Assembly (NCBI GenBank): GCA_036346225.1
Contig: JARFIW010001750.1
Location: 372,001-436,000, forward strand
Direction: 5' to 3'
Source: Platerodrilus igneus
Lineage: Eukaryota > Arthropoda > Insecta > Coleoptera > Lycidae
Length of the DNA: 64,000 bases
A program made the position numbers and the translations under genes. Shown here one piece after another: positions 32,765 to 44,953 of the stretch; position 1 is the first letter of the stretch; each line of letters begins with the position of its first letter. The notes under the pieces are model-generated. The model was not told the DNA's origin. It searched no databases and saw nothing but the letters and a program-made list of their open reading frames with translations.

Positions 32765-35700
32765 ATGAAGAAAGGTGGTTCGTACTGTTCAGTACTTGGA
32801 TGTTCGAATTCTACGGCAACCAAGGAATTTTCATTTTTCAGATTGCCCAAAGATGTTAACAGGTGAATAAAAAAAGCAATACGTACTTTTTGGGGGCAGA
32901 ATAATTTTTTATTTTACTTGATTGGGATCTATACGTTAACATTAGAATACCAATCTACTTTCCGCAAACGTGCTTACTGTTACTAACATGTAGTAAATTT
33001 TAAAACCATAAAAACATATTATTAACGCTTTTGTTTTTATAAAAATTACTACTGCTATCACCTATCTATAACTTAAACAATATGCTATCTATAGTTATGT
33101 GCACTTATTCACTTCTTTCCCCAGTGTCTTTATCATCCTTAGTTATCCGAAATAGCTAACATTTATTTATCCCAAACAATTTTAACAATACATAAGGTAA
33201 GCACTAACTAAAAATGTTAACTTATATCAGGGATGTGCTCTTTTAAACAATTTTGTTAAACAAAATAATATCGGCTGTAGAAATAGAAATGCAAAAATAT
33301 TTTTTACGTCAAAAACAGCAGCTATTGGTCTAAAGCTTACAATTACTGAATAAATATATAAATGTATGGGTTTCTTAATGCTATCTCATTCACCACGTTC
33401 ATTTTATTATCGTGTGAATAATAGCTGCATGTCAGTCACTATTTAGGTTAGTAATAGAAAATGTTTTTATATATTACGAATTTTATTGATTTTTTATTTT
33501 ACTACAGTTGGAAATTTGTTAATAATCTGCTTTTTTAATAGCTTTTCGGTCTAAAAACTCTTAGAAATCGGTAATGTAATAGAAATTTTTTAAATAACTA
33601 TGACTATATCGTACTTTTGCTATTTCATTTATACTAGCTTAAATTTCTACTAATGAAACAATTCTGTCATAATAACTGATGGTGTATTGCATAATCAAAG
33701 ACTATATAGTATAATAATAATTTATGTTATACATTGCAGGTCCTCTGCTTGGATCAAAGCTTGCAATAGGCCTGATTTATTAACTAAAGCTCCTGAGTTT
33801 TTGTATAATTGGTGCCGTGTGTGTGCAGTTCATTTTGAAGACAAGATGTTTTTAAATGATTTAAAAAACCGATTACATTCATTTGTGGTACCAACGTTGG
33901 GTGTTCCTTCTAAAGGAGAATGTATTGATGTCTACACAGCTGTTGTGCCTCAAAATGAAGAATTGACAGTGATCAGTACACATAAACGGAATAGATATGA
34001 TGACGAAAAGAAAATCACTCCTGAAAGCAAGCGAATATGTGTGTTAGGTATATTTGAAACATTCATTATACTTTATACTAAATTTTTTTTTCTCAGTAAA
34101 TATCATTTCAGCACCAATGCAAAGTATTAATTCAGAAACATTGTTTGATGGTATGGTTAAGTATGGTACAAAATGAGATGTAGAAAGTAACACAATTTTT
34201 ATTATTATAGGAAATACACCAAGTTTTCTTTCACACATGTTTATTCGGAGTCAGTGAAATCGATTGTTGCTGTTCAAACATGTCCGCAAAGTTCCATGTG
34301 TACTCTTCCATCAGAGCATATTCCATTAATACTTAATGGTATGTTGAAGTTAACGTTGCATGTAAAAATGTACACGATTTATATTTTAGAAAATAGATCC
34401 GGAGTGCCTACTGCAGAATCTATGACAAGTCTTGTGTTGACACAAACACCTAAATACATGTCGTCACATTCCCCTAGAAAGGAAAAGTTACGTGCACAAT
34501 TAAAAAACGTGTAACGGAATCTCAAACAAACACCACATTTATTATCTAAAACATTTTCTTGCGAATCTTTGGTGGAAACATTTGAAATACTTAGTATGGA
34601 ATTACTTCCAGAAGCTCTTACAAATTTTGTAAATATACAGGTGTGCTTGAACAAAAGAAAATCCATCGGACGTCGCTATAGTTCAAAGTACAAGGAGTTT
34701 GCATTGTCGTTGTATTTTCTAAGTCCTAGGTGTTATAAATTACTTTCGAAATTATTTCATTTGCCTCCAAAGCGATCACTACAAAGGATGACGCACTTTA
34801 TTGAACTACAACCAGGTGTCGAAAATGATTGCATAGTTAGGGGCTTGCAAGTTAAAGTTAACAGTTTGTGTGAATTAGACCGATGTTGTTTAGTTTGTAT
34901 CGACAAAATGTCTTTGAAATCACAACTGTTCTATAATATTTTCACTGACGAAATTATTGGCTTTGAAGATGTTGGTGGTGGAAAAAGTTTCAAAGCAGCG
35001 AGGAATGCAGCTGTTATTGCCTATTTTTTTTATGGAAACTACGTTGTCATCGAATATCATTAAAATTTTATTGGAAAACTGTATACGGAAATTAGAAGCT
35101 ATAAATTAACATGTTTCTGCCATAGTTTCAGATATGGGATCAAAAATCGTTTAGGCATCAAAAATATTAGGTGTAACAATTGATAAACCCACTATTCAGA
35201 TAGACAATTTTACTATTCCATATTTATTTGATGTTCCTCATCTAATAAAAGCTACCCAAAATAATTTATTAAAAAATATAATTACATGGAATGATAAATT
35301 TGCCAAGTGGAGTCATCTTGAAGCATTCTACAGTAAGGATAAAACTTTGCCGAACCACATTGCACCTAAACTTACAAATGCACATATAAATCCAACGAAC
35401 TTTCAAAAGATGAAAGTAAATCTTGCTACTCAAGCATTGAGTCACTCTGTCGGTGCAGGGATGAACTTGTTAATCACATTTGGGGTTTTACCAGCCGGTG
35501 CATTTGTGACAAGTGAACTATTAGAAAAATTTAATAATTTATTTGATATTTTGAATTCAAGTCCTACTTCAGCCAACTCTCACTATAAGAAAGTATATTC
35601 TAGAGAACCTTTTCAAAAGCAATTTTTACAAGAAATGCTGCAGTTCATAAATAAACTACAAATAATAACTAACGCTGGCCGTGATATTACAAAATCAATA

Positions 35701-36508
35701 AAATTTATTCATTGTTGGCAAATGTCCATTAATGCTAATGCTACATTGGTTTTGTGGGAACATTTAAAAGCACGCGGATTTGATTATTTGATGACTTGTC
35801 GAATTAACCAAGATGCTTTGGAAAATCTCCTTGGTAGCATGCAGGCAACAAAGTGGAAATTCAATTAATCCAACACCTATTCAATTTCAAAGGACATTTA
35901 AGAAGTTGTTTGCTCAACAATATTTGAATATGGGAAATGCAAATTGTTCTGAACATTTTGATCAACTGCTATCAAAATTAAAAGACTGGAAGCCAATTGT
36001 AGAATAGGTGCAATACATGCAGCCATCTTCCTTTGAGTGTTCCCCTGATTATCGTGACTTGCAACTTCCAGAACAAAATACTTTAAAATATGTTTGTGGA
36101 TTTTTATTGCGAAAAGCAAGAAATGTTCATCATTGCGTGACATGTGATGTTCTTGTAGACAATGTTTATGATGGTTCTGCACAATTAGTATATTAAGGCA
36201 TATGACTGCAGTGAACAGTTATTTAGCGGACTTATAGTCCCACATAATGACTTTTGTAGTTACATAAATAGTTTAGAGAATATCTTTTTCGAGAAGTTTG
36301 AAGAGTTGTCAACGTCTAAAAATATACTTAATAGTTTGTATTCTATTATGTTAAACGTTTCCAATTCGGAATTAGGATGTTTCCTGTAAATTATGTCATA
36401 AAATTATATTTAAGAATGCACATATTTTACACACTTACATTTTCAAACCGAAATTTGCTCTCTAAAGATAGAAAAGACAAAAAATTGTTAATTTTGTCAC
36501 ATTTGTAG
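32765..36508 (+). pseudogene. P-element-like (THAP9-type) transposase gene, multi-exon, decayed
   Basis: Cut-and-paste DNA transposase with an N-terminal DNA-binding THAP finger. Exon 1 (32765-32862) starts MKKGGSYCSVLGCSN and ends before GTGAAT. Exon 2 (33740-34047) follows a TTGCAG acceptor and completes the finger (WIKACNR, RVCAVHFEDKMF, VVPTLG), giving the CX4C...CX2H pattern. A 51-bp intron (34339-34389) can be removed without changing frame. The RNase H-like core shows CLVCIDKMSLKSQL (first Asp; the following Glu is Lys here), VSDMGSKIV with LFDVPHLIKATQNNLL, and RINQDALENLLGSMQ (Glu). The C-terminal end is recognisable to FSNRNLLSKDRKDKKLLILS before TAG 36506-36508. Stops or frameshifts near 34512, 35062, 35147, 35855, 36005, 36190 and 36388 inactivate it. 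The intron 2 junction phase is uncertain. Confidence 0.85.
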
Positions 36509-38369
36509 TCTGAGTTGTTACTACTTTTAGTAAAATATTCTTTGTAAACCTATTTCGAAAAGTAGTTTATTTCAACATTTGAAATGTAAGTAACACTACA
36601 ATCAGTGTTCATTGTCAGCATTACAACGGGATGTCATTTTTTATTAGCCCCGTGGTTTGTAATGAAAGCACTAGAAAAGATTATGAGTAATTTGTTAGAA
36701 TAACTTTAATTGGATATTTCAAAAACCCCATAACAAATTAACAAAATTGGTATGGCGTATCTACAGTCATAATTTTATTTTGTTTGTAGTAGTGAATACA
36801 AAGGAACAATTGGCTATTTGAATAAAACTCTCGTCATTTTTGTTCAGCTTACATCTTCACAGATTTCAACATTGTTCATTTCAGGAAAATCATTGAGTTG
36901 TTCAGTGAATATCTGATGGAATCAACAAATTCCATTTTGTTTACATCACAATTTTGGTTTGTTGATGATGAACACGAACGTTCAGATACTCCTTGATTGT
37001 AGAAAATTTGATCAGCTATTGTCACTTTATATTTTATGGAATTGGCCACACAGCTTTCAGCCACAGTGGAATATTTCCATCCACTGTGTTGTGTTAGACA
37101 GAGGACATCAATTCCAGAATGAGCAAGTAATGTAGGTATGTATGTTTTTATTCATCTTTTTTAGATCATTATGAGATAAAATGTAGTCGAAGTTCTTTGA
37201 AATGAATGCCTGGTGTATGTATTAGACTTTTCCAACCCTAAATATTTTGCAATTTGAAATGGAATTTGCGAAATTTAAAATAAATAATATTTTCCTAACA
37301 CTTTCTCAAAAGGCATTTTAAGAAAACCTATCATTTCAAGGTTTTCCACAACATTGATAAAATTAATTGGTTGTTTGTCCTGTGCGATAATTGCAAATGA
37401 ATGATGTGGCCCATTCTTTTTATCTGATTTAACTATTATGAAATTGTCTTTAATGTCTATGTCATGAATATTTATTGAGATTTACGATTGCAGAGATCAG
37501 ATCTATTCAGAACTGATTGAAGTAAAATATTTGATTCAAAAGAAAACTAGAAAACCTTTTTATATATTTTAACACATTAAGGCAATCAACAAAAACTAAT
37601 TGTTTTTTTTAAGTCCCAGAGTACAGGATTTTCCTATTTAAAAATGAAAATATATGTTTGATACCAGCTTCTAAAGAACTTGTAACTTTCATTATATCTT
37701 TTCGAAGATTTTGCAAGCAAAATCTCCAAAAAAGCATTTGCTGCATGTTCTATTTCTTCTATGATAAATAATAGAATATGGGAATAAGCAAAAACTTTCA
37801 AAATTCGGTGTTATTATTAGTGTTTGACAGAGAATTAATTGTTATTGCAACAGAAGTACTACTGGCTTGATATTTGCTATTTTTTAAATAAACGTATAGA
37901 AAAGTGGATCCTCACAAAGATTTCTATTTTAATTTTTCTGTTTTAATAATTTGATGGTAGGAAAAAAACTCTCAAATACACCTCGAATCGTATAGTGAAG
38001 TTTTGGTCTCGAATACTTGCAAACCTCGGCCCTTTGGGCCTCCGTTTGCATATTTGTAGAGCATCAATAATGAGCTGATGACATGATTTAGCGACATGTT
38101 GATATCTCTTACGGTTCCAGAGATATTGATCAAAATTGCCCGAAAGCTTTTTGTAAAATATGTCTGGCATTTTTGCGCACTTGTTGGTGTTTATTGAGTA
38201 TATGCTTCCTCTAGTAGTACATCCTTGAGGAGCTGCCAGCTCTCTTGTTGTATTAAGTACTATTAATTTGATACATATCTTTATTAGCTTCTCATACCTC
38301 TTTCGTTTCTCATTCCTAAAGTATACTACCCTATTACGCTTCCCTATATACCTCCACAACTGCATTAAA
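36509..38369. other. AT-rich spacer, no confident gene
   Basis: A 140-codon minus-strand open frame at 37943-38365 contains RNEKRKRYEKL and a Lys/Arg-rich C-terminal half. I do not recognise it. In another frame its start (MRNERGMRSL) may be the continuation of the RTE endonuclease fragment at 38370-38620. The rest is AT-rich DNA. Confidence 0.35.
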
Positions 38370-38620
38370 ATCTTTTATGATTAGCAATCCCTTTCCATTT
38401 TTAAGACCTTGGGTAACCTTTTGAATTTGCTTATTCATTTTTTCAATTCCTTAATCATCATGGATCCAACTACCAGCGGGTGCTGATATTGTACTAAGTG
38501 TGACTGCTATTATTCTGTCACTAACCTATCGGACATTGTATTACATTTCTTGCTTTCTTTTAATACGTACACCTAACTTAAGCTCTTATCTATCAGATCT
38601 GGTTTTTGCCTAGCGATTTA
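38370..38620 (-). pseudogene. Short RTE-like endonuclease fragment
   Basis: Minus strand: VSDRIIAVTLSTISAP, GSWIHDD, GIEKMNKQIQKVTQGLKNGK and LLIIKDFNAVVE. These align with the middle of RTE endonucleases, where an IVQVYMPT-type strand is followed by an acidic helix and the GDFNA active-site motif (here KDFNA). It contains stops and ends within a few dozen codons. Assignment to family A or B is not possible. Confidence 0.5.
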
Positions 38621-39527
38621 TACCTTCAGATTCTTTAATGTTCCTTCCAAAGGCACATTTATTTCTCCACTTTGTATAGTATATTTCCTCTTTCGTCGCC
38701 TCGTTTTTGTTTCATGACTGTTCCTTCCCAGAATACAACCTACCAAAGTAGGGTGATATTGGGTGACTATGCCTACCCAAACTGGAGTATATAAGAAGTT
38801 AAAAGTCACTTTTAGAGGTACTTAAAAAATATTATTTTTGATATGTGTAATTCTTCAATACCTTTATGGTGTTTAATACTTAGTGCTCACATACTTCAAG
38901 AATTCTAGTCTAGTATCTGAATATGTGAGGCATTTTAATACATGTAGATATATTATTTTCAAATGATTAAATTAGTTCTAATACAAATTGTTTCAATATT
39001 ATTATGTTTAAAAAGTCGAGATTGTCGCTAGTGATAATTATTATACATAGAAATAAGAACCTATTAATACATTTATATAAAAAAGTAAACATGATTTAAT
39101 TGAGAAACACTTGAATGAAGAAATTTTTTAAATAAATATAAACATACTTGTTCTGATTTATTAAATTCAATTGTTTTTCATGGCATTTTTAAAACATTGC
39201 TTTGCATATTGTTCATTCCACCCAACTATTTGACAAAATTTAGGAAAGGTAAAGGTGTTACCAGCAAATATTTTCTTAAGCCCACTATTAATGCTTACAA
39301 TACTTCAGATGTACGAAAAGTTTCTTGAAGGTTTTACAGGAGGAAAATCTTTTTTTAAGCAATGTTAATCCAAGTGATTACATGCGTTTGGAATGGAGTT
39401 TTAACAAAAATCCATGTCTAAAGCATTAAAGCGATCATAACTATTACCTCACCTTTTTTGAACAAATAATTGTATATAAACACCATCTACTAGCCCCATT
39501 CCTTTCATTTTAATAAAATATTCATCA
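38621..39527. other. AT-rich spacer, nothing recognised
   Basis: A 63-codon minus-strand open frame at 38618-38809 (RRRKRKYTIQ) sits where an RTE endonuclease start would be expected relative to the fragment at 38370-38620, but the match is too weak to call. Otherwise featureless. Confidence 0.35.
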
Positions 39528-39534
39528 TCATTTT

Positions 39535-39690
39535 GTTTTCGACCTTACTTAAGGTCGGTTTGACATTGCTCTATCTTCTTTTCTATTCTGTGCTAATCTA
39601 AAAAGCTCTACATACCCTTCACAACCTAAATTTCTAATAATTTGACTAATATAGCTTGGTCTAGGTCTTCCTATATCTATCTTTTTCCTA
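39535..39690 (-). repeat. Second copy of the RTE-A ORF 3' end within the tail
   Basis: Diverged duplicate of the ORF end at 39955-40090. It has the same position and the same diagnostic differences (for example TGTGCTAATCTAA and AAATTTCTAATAA) as the 5549-5720 duplicate of copy 1. Confidence 0.75.
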
Positions 39691-39959
39691 TCCACCTGGC
39701 TCTACATAGATATTAGCAACCTGATGATTGTTAAAGAACTCTAACATGTTTACATGATTACCATTTATAGGGAAATGAACTATAACCTGGTTATCCGCTT
39801 CAAGAAAGGAAAGGTGTTAAATTATATGTTATGGTAAGGCTTAAGCAACGAATCGCTACCAACATGCCAGACCACTAACTAATTGTGAGTTATGTCATGG
39901 TGACATTTAGTTAACTGATTTTTATTTACTTATTCTTTTTGTTTTGTTTTCGAACTTAC

Positions 39960-41489
39960 TTAAAGTCGGTTTAACGCAGCTCTAAATTCTTTTCTATTCT
40001 GAGCTAGTCTAAAAAGATCTACATACCCTTCATAACCAAAATCTCTAATAATTTGACTAATATAGCTTTGTCTAGGCCTTCCTACTCTATTTTTATTTGG
40101 TAGTCTATAATCTAAGACTTTACTAAATAGTCCCTCATGTCTTAACTGGTGCCCTATAATTCTATCTCTCCTGACCTTTAATTGTTTCCACATACAGGGT
40201 TCCTCACCTATCCTTCTATAAACTTCCTCGTTTGTTACTCTATCTGTCCAACTAATCTTTAACATTCTCCTATAACACCAAGTTTCAAAAGCTTCTATCT
40301 TTTTCTTATCTACTTCTTTAATTGTCCAAGTCTCACTACCGTATAATAGAACGCTCCATACGTACGACTTTAAGAAACTTTTTCTATTATCTAAACTAAT
40401 ACTATTAGCTATTAGTAAGTTTTTCTTTTTTAAAAACTTTTTTTAGCTTGAGCTATTCTAGCTACTATATCCCTTCTGCTACGTCCATCCTTTGTAATTA
40501 TACTACCTAAATAGCAAAATTCATCTACCTCCTCTAACTCGGTATTACCTATTTTTAATTTTGGTTTAGAACTAAGCTGTAACTCATTTGTCATTATCTT
40601 TGTCTTTACTGAGTTAATTCTCATACTATAGTTACTCTGCAGTATCTCCTCTAAAATATTTAAAAACTCTCCTAACTCTTTTCTAGACTCTGCTATGATG
40701 GCTATATCATCTGCAACACGTAACATGTCTATTTTCTGTCCCTGTACTCTAATACCTATCTCTTTTCTTTCTCTAGCTAAGTTTAAAGCTTCCTCAATAT
40801 AAATATTAAAAAGCAAGGGAAATAGTATATAGCCCTGTCTAACACCATTTCTAATCTTAGCTTCCTTCTCTATTTCATCAAATCTAATTACTATGCTTTG
40901 ATTTTTATATAGACTGTAAATAATTTTTCTATCCCTATCCTATTTTTCGCAAAACTCTGAACATGACAATCCAATTAACCTTATCAAATGCTTTTTCTAA
41001 ATCTACAAACGCGAAATGAGTTTTTTTATTTTTTTGTAACCTTTTTTCGATAATTACCTTAATCATTAGTATCGGCTCTCTAGCCCCTCTGTCTTTACGA
41101 AAACCATATTGGTCTTCGCCTAAATAATTCTCAGTCAAAGCTTCTACTCTATTTTTAATTATTATTTTTAGTATTTTGGAAGCATGAGAAGTTAAACTAG
41201 CTGTTCTAAAATTTTCACACCTATCAGCTCCTGACTTTTTTGGGATTGGGATAATAATATTTTTTTCGAAATCTATTGGAACCTCACCTGTGTCATATAT
41301 TACTTTTACTAGTTCATATAATCTGTCTAAAGTTTTCTGACTTGCATATTTTATTAGTTCTGCAGGAATATCGTCTATCCCTGGTGCTTTATTTAGTTTA
41401 AGACTTCGAACAGCTCTATCAAATTCCTCTCTTAATATTGAGAACCCTATTTCTACATCCTCTTCTTGGTCGTTCTCTAACTCATCCAT
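39960..41489 (-). pseudogene. RTE-A reverse transcriptase, copy 2
   Basis: Reads ILREEFDRAVRSLKLNKAPG, IDDIPAELIKYASQK, YDTGEVPIDFEKNIIIPIPK, NFRTASLTSHASKILK, EDQYGFRKDRGAREPILM and the catalytic block FAFVDLEKAFDKVNW. A frame change near 40935 leads to IIYSLYKNQS and RNGVRQGYILFPLLFNIYI. The palm motif reads MLRVADDIAI, where the usual Phe or Tyr is Val. A single-base loss near 40435, in an A/T run, shifts the frame before the C-terminal part (MLKISWTDRVTNEEVYRRIG, GRPRQSYISQIIRD, FRAALNRL). Two shifts and the Val substitution would block activity. Confidence 0.85.
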
Positions 41490-41766
41490 ATCGTCTCCCT
41501 TATATAAATCTTCTAAATATCTTTTCCATCTGTCTGCTACCTCAACTTTATTTATTAGAAGCTCATTATTCTCGTCTCTAATACCATTTTATTTTTTCCT
41601 ATCTTCCCCAAAAAACTTTTTAACTGCCCTGTAAGCCCTGTCTGTCTTACCTACTCTCAAATCATCTTGTATTCCCTTACAATTCTCCTCCATCCATTTA
41701 TTTCTAGCTTTTCTACACTCATGTACTATTTTATTTCTAACTGTATTATATTTTTGCTTACTTTCA

Positions 41767-43077
41767 CTAATCCATTTCTCTGAAAGGTTTAAGCTTTCTT
41801 CTATTCTTTATTAAATCTAATATCTCCTTTGTTACCCAGGGTTTTCTCGCTTCTATTTTTTTCTTACCTATAGTCTGTGTTGCTGTATCATGTACAGTTA
41901 GTTTTATTTCTTTCCATCTATTTTCTACATTCCCTCCTACCGATATCTCTATGCTCTTATTATCTAATACTTGTTTATATTCTTTTTTTACCCTACTATC
42001 ATTAAGCTTACCTAGATCCCATCCCTCTCTTTTAACCTTTCTCAATTTTTTGAATTTTAGTTTACACTTCATTTTAACTAAGTTATGATCGCTATCTATG
42101 TCAGCCCCTAGATAACTACGACAGTTTTTAACTTGGTTTCTAATTCTTTGTTTAACTAAAATATAATCTATTTGGTATCTAGCCCTATCACCTGGTGCTT
42201 TCCAGGTATATCTTCTCCTAACATGTTGTTCGAATAGGGTGTTTACAGTTATTAATCTATGTTCCTGGCAAAACTCAACTAATCTTTCTCCTCTATCATT
42301 TCGTCTGCCATACCCAAATTTTCCTAACATTTTTCCCTCACTACCTTCTCCCACTGAAGCATTAAAATCGCCCATAACTATTAAATTCTCATCTCCTTTT
42401 ATTTTTCTCACTATATTGTTTATATCCTCGTATACCTTTTCTACTTCCTCATCCTAGTACTGAGTTGTTGGCATGTAAACCTGTACTAAAACAGTGTCTG
42501 TGGGTTTTGTACTCAATCTAACCATAATTATTCTATCACTAAATTGTAAGTACTCTTTAACTTTATGCCCTAATCTTTTACCTAACACTATTCCTACGCC
42601 TGCCTGTCCATTAGTTGAAGAAGTTGTAATTATTCTATAATTATCTTTCGAAAAGTCATTACTATCTGGCCATCTAACCTCACTAATACCTAAAATGTCC
42701 AGCTTTCCCTTTCTCATTTCGATTAATAAATTCGTTAACTTATCTACTCTAAGTAATGACCTTACATTCCAAGTCCCTATCACTAAATCGAACTGCTGTT
42801 TTATATTCTTACGATGACGAGCCCCAAGTACCCCCTCCAGGAGATCCAAATGAGGGAGTATTTTACCTCCGGACAAGAATTTTACTTGTGAGCTCTCCAT
42901 CATATGTATTTCGTGTTTTAGGCCACGCACACCTGGGAAATATTGTGGTTGGTTCCCATATCTTTCCACAGCGCAGTTTTTAAAGATTTTAGGAAAAAAG
43001 CCGTATCCGTCACGGCCAACCCCCAACAAGCTTGTAAATTGTTGAAGATCGCCCGAGACCAACCGACCCTCCTCCAA
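41767..43077 (-). pseudogene. RTE-A endonuclease, copy 2, one amber stop
   Basis: EEP endonuclease domain at the N-terminus of the RTE polyprotein, similar to the craniofacial development protein 2 family. Motifs: VIGTWNVRSLLRVDKLTNL, LDILGISEVRWPDSNDF (catalytic Glu), IMVRLSTKPTDTVLVQVYMP, an in-frame TAG at 42454-42456, then LIVMGDFNASVGEGSEG, FEQHVRRRYTWKAPGDRARY, QIDYILVKQRIRNQVKNCRS and GADIDSDHNLVKMKCK (Asp-His). The frame is continuous across the stop. It shifts near 41810, where KNRRKLKPFRE precedes the linker to the polymerase. All catalytic positions I can recognise are present. Confidence 0.85.
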
Positions 43078-43135
43078 TATCTTTTAGCCAGCAAGGCTGC
43101 TGCCCCTTTTAATCGCCTTTTACGATAAGCAGGCT

Positions 43136-43718
43136 TACTATAGTAGTATTCTTTATCCCCTACTATGAAAAAAAATTCGATTTGTTAATTTCAAAAACCA
43201 ATCATCTTATATGAGTTTTTAACTACTCCGCCACCACACGATGCATGATCTTCTCTTTCCAGTCTCAGAGTAAGTACTGGTAAGTACTATTTCATTGATG
43301 TGCTTATTAAAACAAATGGTTAGCATCAGATAAAGAGCCCCGTATGTCTGGTACTTAATACTTGTAGTGCATGAATTACTTGATAATTGAGGTACTTTCC
43401 TGCGGTTTTTTTGACAACTGCTTTTAATTAGGGTTGATTGATACAAAATACTAAAAACTTGAAGAATTAAAGTTTTAGGTTGAATGAGTCATTTGAAGAA
43501 CTCCATAAATCACAATATTTTTACTATGAGATTTAATTTATCTACTAAACAATACAGTACGTGATCCTCGTGCTGTATTTAATATTATTCAGTAAATATA
43601 TAAATTAAATAAAGGAATTAGAAGAAAATTGAGGTTATGTTTACAAAGAATTAATTCAAACTTTGTGCCAAAATAACCACGAAGGTTACCCAGTTTTGAA
43701 CATTCTGGGCCAATGCTG
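43136..43718. other. AT-rich spacer, nothing recognised
   Basis: Separates the 5' end of the RTE-A copy from the foldback element. No coding pattern, no obvious repeat. Confidence 0.4.
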
Positions 43719-43729
43719 TGTATTCTAGA

Positions 43730-44731
43730 AGTGTGTGAAGTTAGCTGCTAAATGTTAGCTGCCAATTTACGAAATGACCCGAATATCCAGTGGCGGAGCA
43801 TCCTTAACTTCGCGTCTATATAATTTAACATGCACTTTCAATCAGTTTCCAAATAAGTATATCTTAATTTTTATGAACAGCTACAGAATATGACAATACA
43901 AGCAATTTTTACATTTACACATTTAACCAGTTATGAATCCACGTCCAATATATAAAAATATCTTTTAAAATTCGTCAACAGAAATAGCGCAAGAGTATCA
44001 AGATCCGGCCAACGGATTATTGTTGATACATTCTATCTCTAACTAAAGGTCCAAAAATTAATTATTTTCTTTATGCAATTTTGAAAACTTTGAAAATTTG
44101 TAAATAAAAATAGCGCAAACGTATCCAGATCCGACTAAAGGATTATTGTTGATACATTCCATTTCTAACTATGTTATAGCAGAGGGTTACTGCCAAAAGC
44201 CTAAATATCCAAAAAATTAATTATTTTCATCATGCAATTTTGAAAACTGAAAATTCGTAAATAAAAATGGCGTAAACGCATCCAGATCCGACCGACGGAT
44301 TATTGTTGATGCATTCCATCTATAACTATGCTATAGCAGAAAGTTACGAATTTTCAAAGTTTTCCAAATTGCATAACGAAAATAATTAATTTTTTGAACA
44401 TTTAGGCTTTTGGGAGTAACTGTTTGCTATATAGTATAGTTAGAGATGGAATGCATCAACAATAATCCGCCGGTCGGATCTGGATACATTTGCGCCATTT
44501 TTATTTACGAATTTTCAAAGTTATCAAAATTGCATAATAAAAATAATTAATTTTTTGGACATTTAGGCTTTTGGTAGTAACTTTCTGCAATAGCATAGTT
44601 AGAGATAGAATGTATCAACAATAATTCTTTGACCGGATCTTCATACCCCTGCGCTATGGATACTCCGCCACTGGATATTCGGGTCACTTCGTAAATTGGC
44701 AGCTAATATTTAGCAGCTAACTTCACACACC
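43730..44731. mobile_element. 1.0-kb foldback-type element with repeat-built arms
   Basis: The outer about 75 bp at each end are inverted copies (GTGTGTGAAGTTAGCTGCTA at the left; the complement at the right). The flanking DNA is duplicated: TGTATTCTAGA at 43719-43729 and 44732-44742. Inside, a roughly 160-bp unit marked by GGATTATTGTTGATACATTC occurs three times in direct orientation on the left arm (about 44001, 44126 and 44285). It occurs twice inverted on the right arm (about 44449 and 44608). The whole folds into a long hairpin with centre near 44380. No transposase is encoded. The architecture resembles Foldback-type or Mutator-like non-autonomous elements. Confidence 0.85.
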
Positions 44732-44953
44732 TGTATTCTAGACACTTTACATTTGACATTTACGAATCCTGATCCTTGTGTTTTATGTATTTTGTTTAAT
44801 TTCACTTTGTTAAAAGTTATTATAAAGCAATTTTTCAAGACTACGCTTGGAATACGCCCCTTTTTTCAATGTATTAATCTTAGTTTAGGTACTTATTTAC
44901 AAATGTATAAATTGACATTATATTGTAGGTTATGGCAAACATTTTTTTCTTAA

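Larger units (their letters stand above)
39528..43135 (-). mobile_element. RTE-like non-LTR element, family A, copy 2 (nearly full length)
   Basis: Minus strand: leader with GGAACCAACCACAATATTTC and GGGGCAGCAGCC motifs (42.9-43.1 kb), endonuclease, linker, reverse transcriptase, C-terminal domain, and a 3' tail that contains a second copy of the ORF end (39535-39690). It finishes with CATCAT repeats. It is about 3.6 kb long, the usual size of RTE elements. Only about four or five lesions separate it from an intact ORF, so it is younger than the family B copies. Confidence 0.85.

Noticed and set aside
37943..38365. 140-codon minus-strand open frame as a host gene
   Set aside because: No recognised domain, and another frame of the same DNA may continue the RTE endonuclease fragment beside it.
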